Source: Haematobia irritans (Eukaryota > Arthropoda > Insecta > Diptera > Muscidae). From it: a stretch of 64,000 nt of DNA. A model generated the notes under the pieces. It did not search any database, had not been told where the DNA came from, and worked only from the letters and a program-made list of their open reading frames with translations. Numbering within the stretch: the stretch's first letter is position 1; every line of letters begins with the position of its first letter. Location of the stretch: positions 56,486,066-56,550,065 of the forward strand of contig NC_134400.1 of NCBI RefSeq assembly GCF_050003625.1. Direction: 5' to 3'. This document shows, in pieces, positions 23,010 through 33,928 of the stretch. A program made the translations under genes and the position numbers.

Positions 23010-23345
23010 TGCTCCAAGGACAAAAAAGAAACGATTTGTTGCATTGCTTCGTTACTGGTGATGAAAAGTGAATCTACTATGCCAATACCAAGCGAAAACA
23101 ATGCACTATGAGCTGCTGCAACCGAGTGAAACGATCACAGAAGCTTTGTATCAAACTTAATTGATGTGTTTGAGCCGAGCATCGAGTGATAAATGACCGC
23201 AATATTTGGAATGGCACACCAAGATGATTTTGAATGACGATAACGCTCGTATAAATCTTGTAAAACCCGTAAAAACTTGTTTGGAAACACCACATCGCTC
23301 TTTCTGATTACCACTTATATATTTCGATCGATGACGCATGACCAG
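23010..23345 (+). pseudogene. Mariner transposase relic
   Basis: Across shifting frames I can read VTGDEK near 23057, HYELLQPSETITEALYQT (about 23106-23160), WHTKMILNDDNAR (about 23211-23250), NLVKPVKTCLE and LSDYHLY (about 23300). These follow the order of a DD34D mariner transposase: the TGDEKW block, YELL-PGET, the second catalytic D in xDNAR, and the PSDYHLF block. Several stops and shifts and the loss of both ends mark it as an old relic. Confidence 0.65.
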
Positions 23346-24102
23346 AGAATTAAGACGCCGAGTCGCGCCGCCGACCATTTTTTAACTGGCCATGTGGACA
23401 TTCTTTTATCTTCAAATAACTCAACAAATAGCAAGATATTACATATTTTTAATTAACTCTAATATCAAATATTGAAAAATCATGCTGTATTGATCATCGG
23501 AAACAAGAAAAGAGGAAACTTTTGTCGTTCCGGAAAAAAGTGTTTCGCCTGCCGCCTATCGCTATGGTTATATATACAAACTTAGCCGTCAAGCCGCCGC
23601 CGCCGGAGACAAAATTTTAGTGTCAGCCGCCATCGATAAAAATGGGTCGGCTTCATTCTCTGCGTATGGCCTTTCTAATCAGCATGGATGGATTCGTGGA
23701 TTGTGTCACAATACGAGGCGCTTTTCGTCGCGTTATCCATGTTGCCAGACAGATGGGAAAAAGTTGTGGTTAGCGATGGAAACTAATTCGATTGATAAAT
23801 GTGTTGCAATTTTTTTCGGAATAAATTCTCAAACATTTGAAAATATTCCGCATTGTTAGTTTGTACGAATAAATATTCTTCTGCTTTAGTTAGCATTGGA
23901 CTTATTTGTACGGCCATTTAAATTTAAATCCACGTTTAACTCATGAAATAAAGAAAATTTCGTTGGGCTGGGAAAATTTTTAAACGATAACTAAAAAAAT
24001 ATTTTTTGCAACAAGTCAAATTTAAGTTCGACCTCATCATTCAATGAGGTCAAACTTCTTAAATTTTAATACTTTTCTTCCCGTGTGCCAACACAATCTT
24101 AC
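23346..24102. other. Intron sequence, nothing recognised
   Basis: There is a GC-richer patch with GCCGCCGCCGCCGG at about 23595 and no convincing gene. The donor of exon D is at the right edge. Confidence 0.4.
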
Positions 24103-24251
24103 CTTTTTGGGAGCCACCTCACGCGTTCCCCAGGATACGTCGTTCATATTGAATACCGAATAAATGAGCAACAGCATATACATAGAGGGTATGGTTATGT
24201 AGTAAATCAAACCACAAACAAGGGCACCAGCTTCTTGTGGATGCATAATTC
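24103..24251 (-). CDS. Chs2: Chitin synthase exon D: helix 5 and SWGTRE signature
   Basis: The acceptor is TTTGCAG|GA and the donor AAAAAG|GTAAGA. The exon has 149 nt, two bases completing a Gly plus 49 codons. The product starts IMHPQEAGALVCGLIYYITI and runs through a fifth hydrophobic helix (IPSMYMLLLIYSVFNM) to DVSWGTREVAPKK. SWGTRE is the diagnostic motif after the five-helix cluster. The exon ends exactly after APKK on a codon boundary, and the next exon starts in frame with DDDGSS. In class A enzymes roughly 150 residues with a coiled coil sit at this point. None is seen in the 17.2-kb intron that follows, though an exon shorter than about 60 codons could escape notice. Confidence 0.93.
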
Positions 24252-25023
24252 CTGCAAATGAACATATTAATTATTGATTTCATTGGTGCATGAGTACAAC
24301 TTTTCGTAATATCCTGTGGTGGGATTGGCATCTTATAATAACATTGAACCAATTTTCAGTTTTGTGATTTCGGTAATTTATTGAAATCCATTATTTATTG
24401 AAAGCGGAATTCGTTAAGAGTACTTCAAATAATGTGCTCGATTTTTTTTAACTGAATGTGGTATATGAATACATGGAAGCCAAACAAGTATTTCGATTTA
24501 GTGGAAAAGTTTGAAATTTCATTAATGAAAGTCGCAATAGTAAAGAATATAACCATACACAAAAATACTTGAATCCAAAGATTTTTACCTTCCCATAAAG
24601 ATTTTGGTATTGATTCGGCTTGTTTAATATAAAGACAATTTTAGCGACTTATCTGGCCTTAAATCTAAGGTCAATAAAATTAAAATTAGGATACAGATCT
24701 CATTTATCGAATTTTGTTTCTATTTCCGCGGTATATAAAGCTATTCACGTATAAACAAATACCTGTTAAAAATTTCAAATTATAACGGATACCTCAAGTA
24801 AAAAATGTTTTCTTGATTCCAAAAAATCTTTAAACCAAAGATGCTAAATCCTCAAAATAAGTCTTAACCTATATTTGAAGAGTTTATATCTTAAACCCAA
24901 AGATTCAATATTTCAGGTAATTTAAGGACAATTTCTTTAAATCAAAAATGTGTTTTTTTACTTTAAGGAAAGTATGCTTTAGTTCAAAGACATGCGACGC
25001 AAATTTACAAACTTTGTGTCCTA
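24252..25023. other. Intron sequence with a family E-like stretch
   Basis: Positions 24560-24990 loosely resemble MITE family E (TCCAAAGATTTT, GATTTTGGTATTGATTC) but I cannot define ends. Nothing else is recognised. Confidence 0.35.
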
Positions 25024-25771
25024 CACCGAAAGAAAAAGCGTTCGTCACATTGACGATTCAGTTTCATCAATGCGTTTTCGTCTATGCGATGAAAAGTTTC
25101 GTCCATGTGAGTATTTCGGTAGTCCACGTGACGAAATCAATCATCAAAGTCAATTTTTGTTCTTTTCATAGTTCGTCACATTGACGATCTAGTTTCGTCT
25201 ACGAGACGAAATTGTTTTCTTCTCGATTCAGGGAAAGTTAACCAAAATTAACATTTGATTTAAATTTATTTCGTTTATATGAAGTCCCATTATATGAATT
25301 CCACATTTTAATATAAATTGGACAAAAGTTTTAAGTGTTTTATTTCCAGGATGTATGGATGCTGGTTTTCGTCACTGCGATGAAAGAATCTTCAAACTGA
25401 TGAAACACACTTTTCTCTGAAATATGGGTCGAAAAAATTGAGATTAAATTAAATAAAACATAAAACTATATACGGTATATATAGTATATGTATGACAGTA
25501 ATTTACATTTTCCATTAGTACTCGTACTAAAGTGAAACACTTAAAAGTCGAATCAATCGTCAATGTGACGAAACAGTGTTCAATGCGATGATAAAATTCA
25601 TACGTTCTGTAGATGTGCATTTATTTCTCTACCTAAAAAACACACACAGTCAAATGCGCTTGCTACGCTTCTTTTCTCAAATAACTGTACAGTAATCCCT
25701 CGATTTACGTTGTTTCGATTTACTTCGTCGATTTTTCGCCCACTTTATGAGAAACGCCTTCCTTTACCTTT

Positions 25772-25845
25772 CGCCTGCACGGAGAATCGAACCGAGGACC
25801 ATACTGTTTGTAAACCAACACACTATCCACTGGGCTACGTAGCTG
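25772..25845 (-). repeat. tRNA-like module, minus partner of a head-to-head pair
   Basis: On the minus strand it has an A-box-like TAGCCCAGTGGATAGTGTG and a B-box-like GGTTCGATTCTCCG. The anticodon arm does not pair well. Its 5' end faces the plus-strand module at 25960, about 115 bp away. Confidence 0.6.
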
Positions 25846-25959
25846 TTATGGTCACCAGCAGATAATTATCGTTATAAGTTACATTTATATAGCATAGTTT
25901 GCAGCGCCCACGAGCCCATGCAAACATAACATTATTTAACAGAAACATACATTTGTTTG

Positions 25960-26029
25960 CCACGTGGAGCAGTGGTTAGCATGTCTGCCTTGCATGCAAA
26001 GGGTCGTGGGTTCAATCCCTGGTCCGACC
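25960..26029 (+). repeat. tRNA-like module, plus partner of a head-to-head pair
   Basis: It has an A-box-like TGGAGCAGTGGTTAGCATG and a B-box-like GGGTTCAATCCC, followed by a T run (TTTTTTTG...TTTTTTTT) that could end Pol III transcription. The anticodon cannot be assigned safely. The same module recurs at 39091, 40013 and, inverted, 45000. Confidence 0.6.
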
Positions 26030-27597
26030 GAACATTTTTTTGTTTTTTTTTTTAATTTACACATTTATATTTATACTATATTAAAGTTTTATTATGAAAC
26101 TTCAAAATGTGGGTTATTAAAGATTTATAGTCAGTAACAGTGCTTGATATAAACGAAATTGGCTGATTTTTGGATAAAATATTATTTTTTTATTGCAAAA
26201 ATAACAATTTTGTAACAAAAAACTGTTTTTGGTACAAAACTTTAAAATTTGGAAGGAATTCAAAAACTCTAACAAAAGAAGAACGTGGAGTCGAGTATAA
26301 ACATACATAAATAATTTTATAATATAAACATAAATTTATTTAGGCGTGAACAGTTTTTTACTAGCATTTAATACCATCGCTCTAAAATGCCTTTTATTTT
26401 TCTTTAATAATTCATTTGAAAGAAAATAAACTTTTTAAATTGTTTTAGCTGCAAAACTCGAACTTAATGCCCGCTTTTATATTTGAAGGTGTCCGTCAAC
26501 TCCTCGTGGACTACTTATTAATAAAGAGGAACTAAACTTTGTTTTTATACATTTTACTGCGTAATTTTTCACTATTTCCTCCTTATTTCATTTTACTGTC
26601 CCAACTCTAAAAAGAGTATAGTGCCCTTTTTGTTATCTTTATGAAGACCACTGATTTCTTTTAGCGAACCAAGAAAAAAATTGTGCCCATAATGCCAAAA
26701 TGATAAACAAAACACACACATACATAAAATGCTGCTCTCAAGGCGAAAACGTATGCTGTTTGTTTTTCAAATGTCTATTCTCTTGGTTCGGAATGTCCAT
26801 TGTCTTTATTCAAATTAAATAATATTTAGACTTAAGCATATCAAATTTTTGGCCTTATCATAAAACAGTTTTCCGAAACAACATGCAAGCGGTTTCACAG
26901 AAATTGTTCTCTTTTGATTCTTTCGGTGTGTTATGTTGATATCTTTCGTCAACTCTCCCGGTTTCCATCTTTATTTCTTTCTCTATACTCTCTCTCTGTC
27001 GCTTTGAATAAAATATCACAACATATGTATGTTTAGTCGAAATTTGTAAATGCATATATGTTGGCATTCACACATATGATTTTTATGAAACATTCATGCC
27101 CCAAACATAATATATTCTAACATATTAACATAGATGTCCCAAACATTTAGTGTTAGTTTAGGAACATTACATGTTTGCACTTAAATAAATTGTGTTTAAA
27201 AATTGTGCCCGAAACACATTTTGTTTATATCGGAACATATGAAAAACATATTTTTCTAAGAGTGTATGAGCAATTTTTAACTACGTCGTTTCGATTAACG
27301 TCGTCAAATTCCGGAACCAATCACGACGTAAATCGAGAGATTACTGTACACAGCTTTTATTAATGAGAGCAAAGTTATTTTTTGATTGGTATTTCATGCT
27401 CTCTCCACATTTAACTTAACTCAAACGAGAATTTGAGCAAACAGTTGTTCACATGGTTGTTTTTAAATTGGCTTACAAGACATATGAGAACAATAAAAGT
27501 CGTCAAATTGACGAAAATAGTAATCAAATAGACGAAAAGTTGCATCTACTCCGTTGACATGTATTCAAATACTAATGCAATAACACATCCATACGTA

Positions 27598-29016
27598 CAC
27601 CCAGAGAAAGGTTTGGTTGAAATTCGATCACGACAATAAAAAGATAGTTGAGGCCCATTAGTTTTAGTTGTATGAACCATATGTCAGTTATTTCTTTTAT
27701 TTAATATTTGGTATAACCAATAAAATATCAATATAATCAAATCCTAGTACTCACGACCAAATATTGGTCGTTATAAATCTATTAATGAAAATCAACTTTC
27801 ATTCTGTTCCGTACTGTTGTGTTACCAGATTTATTTTTTAAAATTGTCTCGGAAACCGACAGAAAGTTTGTACTATAAAAAAATTGGTTGTGATAACAAA
27901 TTTGGTAGTTGTTAGTGGGACATGTTGCTGCAACATTTATTTGGAAAAAGTGTCATGTTTCGAATATTTATTGAAGGCAAGGAAAATTCCCAATAGTTTA
28001 TTGCTTGAGAAAGTTGGGAAATTATGGAAAATCCAGGAGCTTGCGCACAGTTATGACCAACTTTATTAAAAGGATTGAAGGTGAATTCGTTAGATGGTCC
28101 TTCCTATACCAAAGGTAATGCTCATCAAAAAGTTAGTGTTAAAGCCAAACAGCCTAACTCTGACTTTGTGAGAGAGTCCAACTTTTAAGCAACGCCAAGA
28201 TGATTAACGCTTTCGTACCTCAAGTTCGGACACCAATAAAGGCAAGGTAAAAGAATTATTCAAAACGTCTGTAATATGAACAAATTATTGAATTTCAGTT
28301 CACCCATCATGTAATGGCCGGTAAAAAACCGAAATTTGATAATAGGAACAGTCAACAAGACCACTTTCTTTAGTTGGAGCAAATTATTCTAGAAAACACA
28401 AATATTTGCAAATGAAAATACAGGTAAGTGTTCGACGGGAGAAATTGTTATAAAATGTACATGGTTCTTAGTTATAGGAACAACCCCAAAATTGGATCCT
28501 TGTTCCGAACTTCATTAGAATAGATGGAGAAATGCGACTTCTGTCTTACGAGAAACAAATATACGGCCAGCTAAAGCCAATCAACTCAGGATGTGAATCA
28601 AAACCGATGAGTGAATACAACCTGGAACCAAGAACTAATAATTCAAGTAGGCACGCAAATTGAAATTATTATCGTCTGACCAAAGAGTGGTACAGGGTAC
28701 AAACCGTGGGTAAATTTATTTCAAGAATTATATAATTAGTTGCAAATAAACAATAAATATATTAACGAATAATTTATTGCATTTAATTTTTGGTGTAAAG
28801 TAAATTGTAAAATATTGGTTGTTCCAATAATCTAACAAACTGCTATGCCAGACAATTGTTGGTTGTCCTAACTAACAACAAAATGGAATGGATGTGATAC
28901 CCAATTTCAATTGGTTGTAGTAACAAATAATGTAGGTTAAATTCTGATAGTAGACGGAACCAAATAATTTGGTTGGCAAAAAAATTGGTTGCCACAACAA
29001 ATTTGTTTTCTGTGTG
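27598..29016. mobile_element. TA-flanked MITE family H (TTGGTTGT-rich)
   Basis: This 1419-bp element has ends CACCCAGAGAAAGG and, reverse-complemented, CACACAGAAAACAA. TA flanks both sides. TTGGTTGT and its complement recur throughout (for example 27613, 27888, 28817, 28980). There is no coding frame of note. It is inserted in element G1. Confidence 0.7.
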
Positions 29017-30194
29017 TAGTTGTGTGGTAGAAATATTGTTTTTTTTTTTCTGTGCGGTAAGAACATTTCAAATGGTTCCTCTCAGTTGTTGAGTTTAGTC
29101 CAAAGTGTAAAGGTGGTCGCGCGTGCCGAAAATAAAGAGCTAATGCTTAAAGACGTGAAAGTGAAAATAAAAACAAAAATGTGAGTAAAGTAAAAAAACA
29201 TGAAGTGTTATATATGGAAAAAAATTTAACCAAAATGACGATTTTTTTATTTTTTGGTCATTTTTTTTTTAACATTTATATGTTTATGGAAGTATTTCTA
29301 AATTTACAGATAAATGCCGCAACATTTTTCGTTCTGTGAAAACTGAATACGGATAAAGAAATTAAATAATAAAGATGAATTGGATGAGCAAACAATTCAA
29401 AACGAAAAGGAACAGTTGGGCACAAAAGGAGTGAGTTAAATTTTGTTCTAAAAAGATCGAATATATTTTACAATAATTTAAAATTTCAATTTTTAAATTC
29501 TTCTTTATAATTTTTTTACTCCACAGGATGAACCCATAAAACTTTTCATCCTTGGTGATCTAAACACTAATTAAGGTAACAGAATGTTTGTGTGTCTAGA
29601 TGGTCAATTTATCAAAATCAACAGCTTTGGTAGATGTGTATGAAAAATTTTGTATACGTTTTTACTTCGTTAGTTGTACATATTTCAAATAAATAAAATT
29701 TAAATTTAATTAAAATAAAAAACAATATGGTTCTTTATTAAAAGTGTCGTAGAAAATATTTCTAATAATCAATTTATCAATTTGATGTTTACATCGTATT
29801 GATGAATCGATTACATCAAATTGATGAATCTATTACATCATATTGATGAATGGATTACGTAAAATTTAGGGAAAGAGTTCATCGCTATGACGAAGGCGTT
29901 TGTAGCGATGACGAACGAGAATCGTACTTTTGAAGAATTGGATCATCGCATGGATGAAAGAGAATAATCGCAGATACGAAAAATATCATCACATAAATGA
30001 AATACATTCATCATCTGGACGTAACATAGTCGTATATGGGATGTAAATAAGTTCATCACAGGGATGAATTCAATTCATCGCTATGACTAAAAAATCGTCA
30101 ATGGGATGAAATGTTACGTTAGCTCATTTTTGACGAAAAATTCGTCACCGTGATGTAAAGATTCATCCTCATGGCGTACTTTTTCCTTTCAGTG

Positions 30195-30872
30195 TACATA
30201 TTTATTTCGTTAGTTGTACTTTATTTCAAATAATTAAAATTTAATTAAAACAAAAAACAATATGGCTGTTTATTAAAAGTGTCGTATAAAATATTTCTGG
30301 TAATACATTTATCAATTTGATGTAATCAATTCACCAATACAAGTCAAATTTCTGATAAGGACGGAAATGTTCGCAATCTAAACGAATTGATATTATCGAT
30401 TGGACGAATATAATAATATCCGTCCATTTATTAATATAAATTTGTCTATGCTCTTACCACGAAATTGCCTTATATTGATGAATATATTACATCAAATTTG
30501 TGAACGGTTTACATCATATTGATGAATCGATTACATCATATTGATGAATGGATTAGGTCAAATTTGGGAAAAGCATTCATCGCTGTGACGATCGCGTTTG
30601 TACCGACGACGAAGGAGAATCGTACTTTTGAAGAATTTCATCATCGCATGAATGAAAGAGAATAATCGCATAGATGAAATACTTTCATCACCTGGACGTA
30701 ATATAGTGATCTATGGGATGTCTATATGTTCATCACAGCGATGAATTACAATTCATTGTCATGACGAAAAATTCATCACCGGGATGAAATGTTACGTTAG
30801 CTCATTTTTGAGGAAAACTTCGTCACCGGGACGTACAAATTCGTTCTCATGACGTACATTTTCCTTTCAGTG
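30195..30872. repeat. Tandem duplicate of the right arm of element G1
   Basis: The phrase TATTTCGTTAGTTGTAC and all that follows repeats 29655-30194, ending again in TTTTCCTTTCAGTG. It contains an extra stretch (30330-30480) absent from the first copy. Confidence 0.65.
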
Positions 30873-31964
30873 TAAATTCAATGAACAAAATTTTTGAAGT
30901 AAAGATTCTAAACTTATTTTAATTAGAATTTCATTATTTTAAAGAAATTTGGCTTTAATATTTTAAATAAACACAAGCCGAAAACGGATAGTGATGTTCA
31001 TTTTTAGTTAATGCTTAGTACTAAGTTCGTTTCTGCGAAAATCGAATATATTCTTCTATCTCCGTAACTAGGGTCTCAAACCCAGGGGTGGTAACTTATT
31101 TATGCGAAATAATATGCCTGTCTATTTTTTCGTGCGAAAAATCCAGGGTTTTTTTAAATATTTGTTGGAAAATGCTCAAAACAAAGATTTCGCATTTATT
31201 CCGCACTAACGTTTTTTTATATGGAGTATAACAGTTTGTCGTGCGACAACGTGATCTTAGTACTAGGCTTAATCGCGAAACCGGGCTTATGTATTTCAAT
31301 GAAATTTCTCTCTACTTTGTGATATGTTTCTTCGGAAAGTCGAAATTTTAGTATAGAGGTATTGAAGATGAGAAACAATTGAATGAAACACGTTTTCACT
31401 AAGTAGCACAAAATAATCTCTTACTACACCATTCTACGACGATTTCGCATTCTACGATAAAACTGAAGAGATAAATTGTGTGTCTTGCGCCAAACAAAAA
31501 AAAAATATATTTTCCTCCGGAATGAAAATTTAGTCAAACGTTATTCCGCTTTGTTATAAAGTAAATAGGTATTTTCATAAAATAATAAACATAAATATCA
31601 CTTTAGGGCATTCATTGTTTCTATCATACTGGAAATACAGCATGAATTTATCCTTAGTTTGTTTTAAGATGTTCATTTGATTGCTAATTTTTTGTTTTTT
31701 TTTTTTTTAGAATGAAATGAATATTTAAAATTCATTGTCTCTAAATATTTATTTGGTTGTAACTGGTTTCGAGCAAAATAAAAAATCCGAAAACCAGTTT
31801 TTAAAAAGTTTGGTTTTTTCGGATAAACCAAAACCCGACTTTTCTATAAACCCGGTTATTTGGACACCGAAAAGAAAATGGAATGTTCCATAACCCTAGA
31901 AAAAATCGATATAATTTGATACCATTAGATATGAGTATATCCGAAAAATGGTAAGATCTAATCA
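30873..31964. other. Intron sequence, nothing clear
   Basis: It is AT-rich. A short stretch at 31490-31550 resembles the left end of the CACGCAAA element at 38393. No gene or RNA is seen. Confidence 0.4.
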
Positions 31965-32586
31965 TATGCATTTGATTGTGTGTGTGTTTTTTTAGATAGA
32001 GAAATAAATACACATTTACAAAACGTATGAATTTTATCATCGCATTGAACACTGTTTCATCTCATTGACGATTGATTCGACGTTTAGGTGTTTCACTTTA
32101 CTTCTAATGGAACATTTAAATTACTATCATCCATATACTATATAAACCGTATATCGTTTTATGTTTTCTTTAATATTGAGATTTTTTCGACACATATTTC
32201 AGAGAAAAGTGTGTTTCATCAATTGGAAGATTCTTTCATCGCATTGACGAAAACCAGCATCCTTGATACATCATGAAACAACAAAAAAAAAAAACACTTA
32301 TAACTTTTGTCCAACTTATATTAAAATGTGGAATTCATATAATAGGACATCATATAAACGAAATAAATTTAAATCAAATGTTAATTTCAGTTAACTTTCC
32401 CTGAATCGGGAAGAAAATAATTTCGTCTCGTAGACGAACTATGAAAAGAACAAAAATTGACTTTGATGATTGATTTCGTCACGTGGACTACGGAAATACT
32501 CACATGGACGAAAATTTTCATCGCATAGACGAAAACACATTGATGAAACTGAATCGTCAATGTGACGAACGCTTTTTCTTTCGGTG
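31965..32586. mobile_element. CGTCA-rich element family G, truncated inverted copy G2
   Basis: Read on the minus strand it follows copy G1 from its left end (CACCGAAAGAAAAAGCG at 32586) through GATGAAACTGAATCGTC to ACACACACAATCAAATGC, where similarity stops. It is non-coding. Confidence 0.7.
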
Positions 32587-32589
32587 TGT

Positions 32590-32835
32590 AATTACTACGG
32601 AATTAGATATAATCAGATCTCAAAATTGGCCTAGATCTAATGTCTTAGATATAATTATATCTATCATTATATATAGTTCGATCTAATGTTAGATTCCGTC
32701 ATATATTGAATTATATATATAACATTATATCTAATTCTGTACCAACATATCTGGGTAAATCTGCTTAGATCTAAAGAGGCCAATTTTGAGATCCAATCAT
32801 ATCTAATTAGATCCCCCAATTTTTACATGGGAAAT
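32590..32835. repeat. Foldback with AGATCTAA motifs
   Basis: The left arm includes GATCTCAAAATTGGCCTAGA (from about 32618); the right arm includes the inverted GAGGCCAATTTTGAGATCC (from about 32776). Arms are around 50 bp and the loop is built of ATATAGTTCGATCTAATG-type sequence. This would form a large hairpin and may be a small MITE. Confidence 0.65.
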
Positions 32836-33156
32836 GATATTTGCACTCTAATTTCAGTTTTATAAAGCCTAGATCTAGAATTCATTTGGTTCTCAAAAAT
32901 ATTTTTATTTTAAAGAAGGAGCATAGCTTATGTGAAAGTCACATTTTTGGTGTTGGTTTAGTAGGATTTATTATCGTATCACTATGGGAAAAGGCTCTTT
33001 GAATGGTATGTCAACAATGACAACATTTTTTACTTAGTATAGAGAAAAAGCATGTAAGAAAATTGTGATTTCTTCATCGCTCTTATATCCGTTATCTACT
33101 GTAACATTTAAATATATTGATAAAGTGTTTACAATTTGAAATGTTCATTTCAATAC

Positions 33157-33304
33157 CTGCTATGAAAATTTGCATAAAAACCAACAGAAAGAAGAGCGAT
33201 GCAGGAGCCAACGGTCCATCATCGATCATTTGGATAATAATACCAATTAGTACGGCCATCATAACCAGACAATACACTGCACTTATCACAAAGGCTAGAA
33301 GGAG
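33157..33304 (-). CDS. Chs2: Chitin synthase exon C: helices 3 and 4 of the membrane cluster
   Basis: The acceptor is TTTTCAG|CT and the donor GCAG|GTATTG. The exon has 148 nt, 49 codons plus one base that joins GA of the next exon to make Gly. The product LLLAFVISAVYCLVMMAVLI is a long hydrophobic helix; after the short loop QMIDDGPLAP comes a second helix, ASLFFLLVFMQIFIAGI. These are helices 3 and 4 of the five-helix cluster in insect chitin synthases. Frame and position between exons B and D are unambiguous. No second, alternative copy of this exon was seen nearby. The alternative exon pair known in class A genes encodes a membrane segment in this part of the protein, so its apparent absence fits class B but does not prove it. 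Confidence 0.92.
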
Positions 33305-33371
33305 CTGAAAACACGATAAGCAATAAATTTTTCACTGAAAACATCCAGGTTCAATTCTACACATTACTTAC

Positions 33372-33928
33372 CTGATAAGTTTGTTTCAGATAAATACAGG
33401 ATAAAATAAAAGCCAACAGTGGTATAAAATTCCATAGAAATGATGTCCAAATACCAGTATCAAAAACCGTAACCAATGATCCAATCATCATAAGGAAAAT
33501 AGTACCGGGCCCAAGAATTGTTCCAACCATTAACATGGCTTGGTAGAATATGTAAGGTCTTGATATTGAACTGTTATTCTTCACCACCATATCGGAGTCG
33601 GAAAGCAGGTCAAATATATTGGCTATGGTAGAGGGTACCCAGCGGCGACGTTGATTATAAAACTCGTTAAATATTTCGGGAGAATGTGTGTATGCATCCG
33701 AAGCCGCGGAATATTCGACTCGTAGGCCCTGTTTGAGAATGAGCGTGCAAAGCCATCGATCTTCACCCTGATCGTATTGGACATAGTGCATGGGTTCTTG
33801 GGAAACTGTGGTGTATTTCTTCATTACACTGTTCTCCATTAAAGCACTACCGCGAAACAGACTAAAGCATCCGGGACTACAGAGAACACATCCAATGACG
33901 TGCTCGGTGGCTTTTTGAAGCCAATGAC
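33372..33928 (-). CDS. Chs2: Chitin synthase exon B: EDRWLC and QRRRW motifs, first two cluster helices
   Basis: The acceptor is TTTTTTTCAG|GT and the donor CAG|GTAAGT. The exon has 557 nt: two bases completing the Gly of exon A, then 185 codons. It reads GHWLQKATEHVIGCVLCSPG, then QYDQGEDRWLCTL (the EDRWLC signature) and FNEFYNQRRRWVPSTIANIF (the QRRRW signature; QRRRW is required for processive chitin synthesis in this family). The ILGPGTIFLMM helix and LWNFIPLLAFILSCIYL then start the five-helix cluster thought to form the chitin channel. Residues after QRRRW (FDLLSDSDMVVKNNSS) differ from the highly conserved class A sequence, one reason for calling class B. It is separated from the next exon by a 67-bp intron, the only compact intron in the window. 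Confidence 0.95.

Larger units (their letters stand above)
25758..27264 (-). mobile_element. Family C element, copy C6, with paired tRNA-like modules
   Basis: The right end, read on the minus strand, is CACTCTTAGAAAAATATG next to TA, as in copies C4 (43587) and C5 (35843). It shares the ATACTCTCTCTCTGTCGC tract, the phrase TGCTTGATATAAACGAAATT and the tRNA-like pair (25772-25845 minus, 25960-26029 plus) with C4. The left end cannot be fixed exactly. Confidence 0.65.
25690..27346. mobile_element. pogo/Tigger-like element ends with nested insert
   Basis: The ends CAGTAATCCCTCGATTTACG and, reverse-complemented, CAGTAATCTCTCGATTTACG match at 19 of 20 and are flanked by TA. The sequence resembles ends of pogo/Tigger-group MITEs. 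Only about 70 bp of each side belongs to it; 25758-27264 is family C sequence. Excision restores ATAACTGTACACAGC of element G1. Confidence 0.72.
25024..30194. mobile_element. CGTCA-rich element family G, copy G1, with nested insertions
   Basis: The left end CACCGAAAGAAAAAGCG and right end TACTTTTTCCTTTCAGTG are imperfect inverted repeats with TA outside. Both arms are built of short self-complementary motifs such as CGTCACATTGACGA and CATCATATTGATGA. It is interrupted by the CAGTAATCCC-ended element (25690-27346) and by family H (27598-29016); removing each with one TA rejoins family G sequence. Positions 29020-29700 belong to G1 but show no gene. Confidence 0.65.

Noticed and set aside
23620..23859. 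Possible small gene of 79 codons
   Set aside because: No recognisable domain, no splice or promoter context, in an intron next to a mariner relic.
25960..26029. Functional tRNA gene
   Set aside because: A and B boxes are present, but the anticodon arm does not pair properly and the same sequence recurs in four repeat copies. I call it a tRNA-derived module. The same applies to 8053, 38711, 39091, 39827, 40013, 45000 and 57604.
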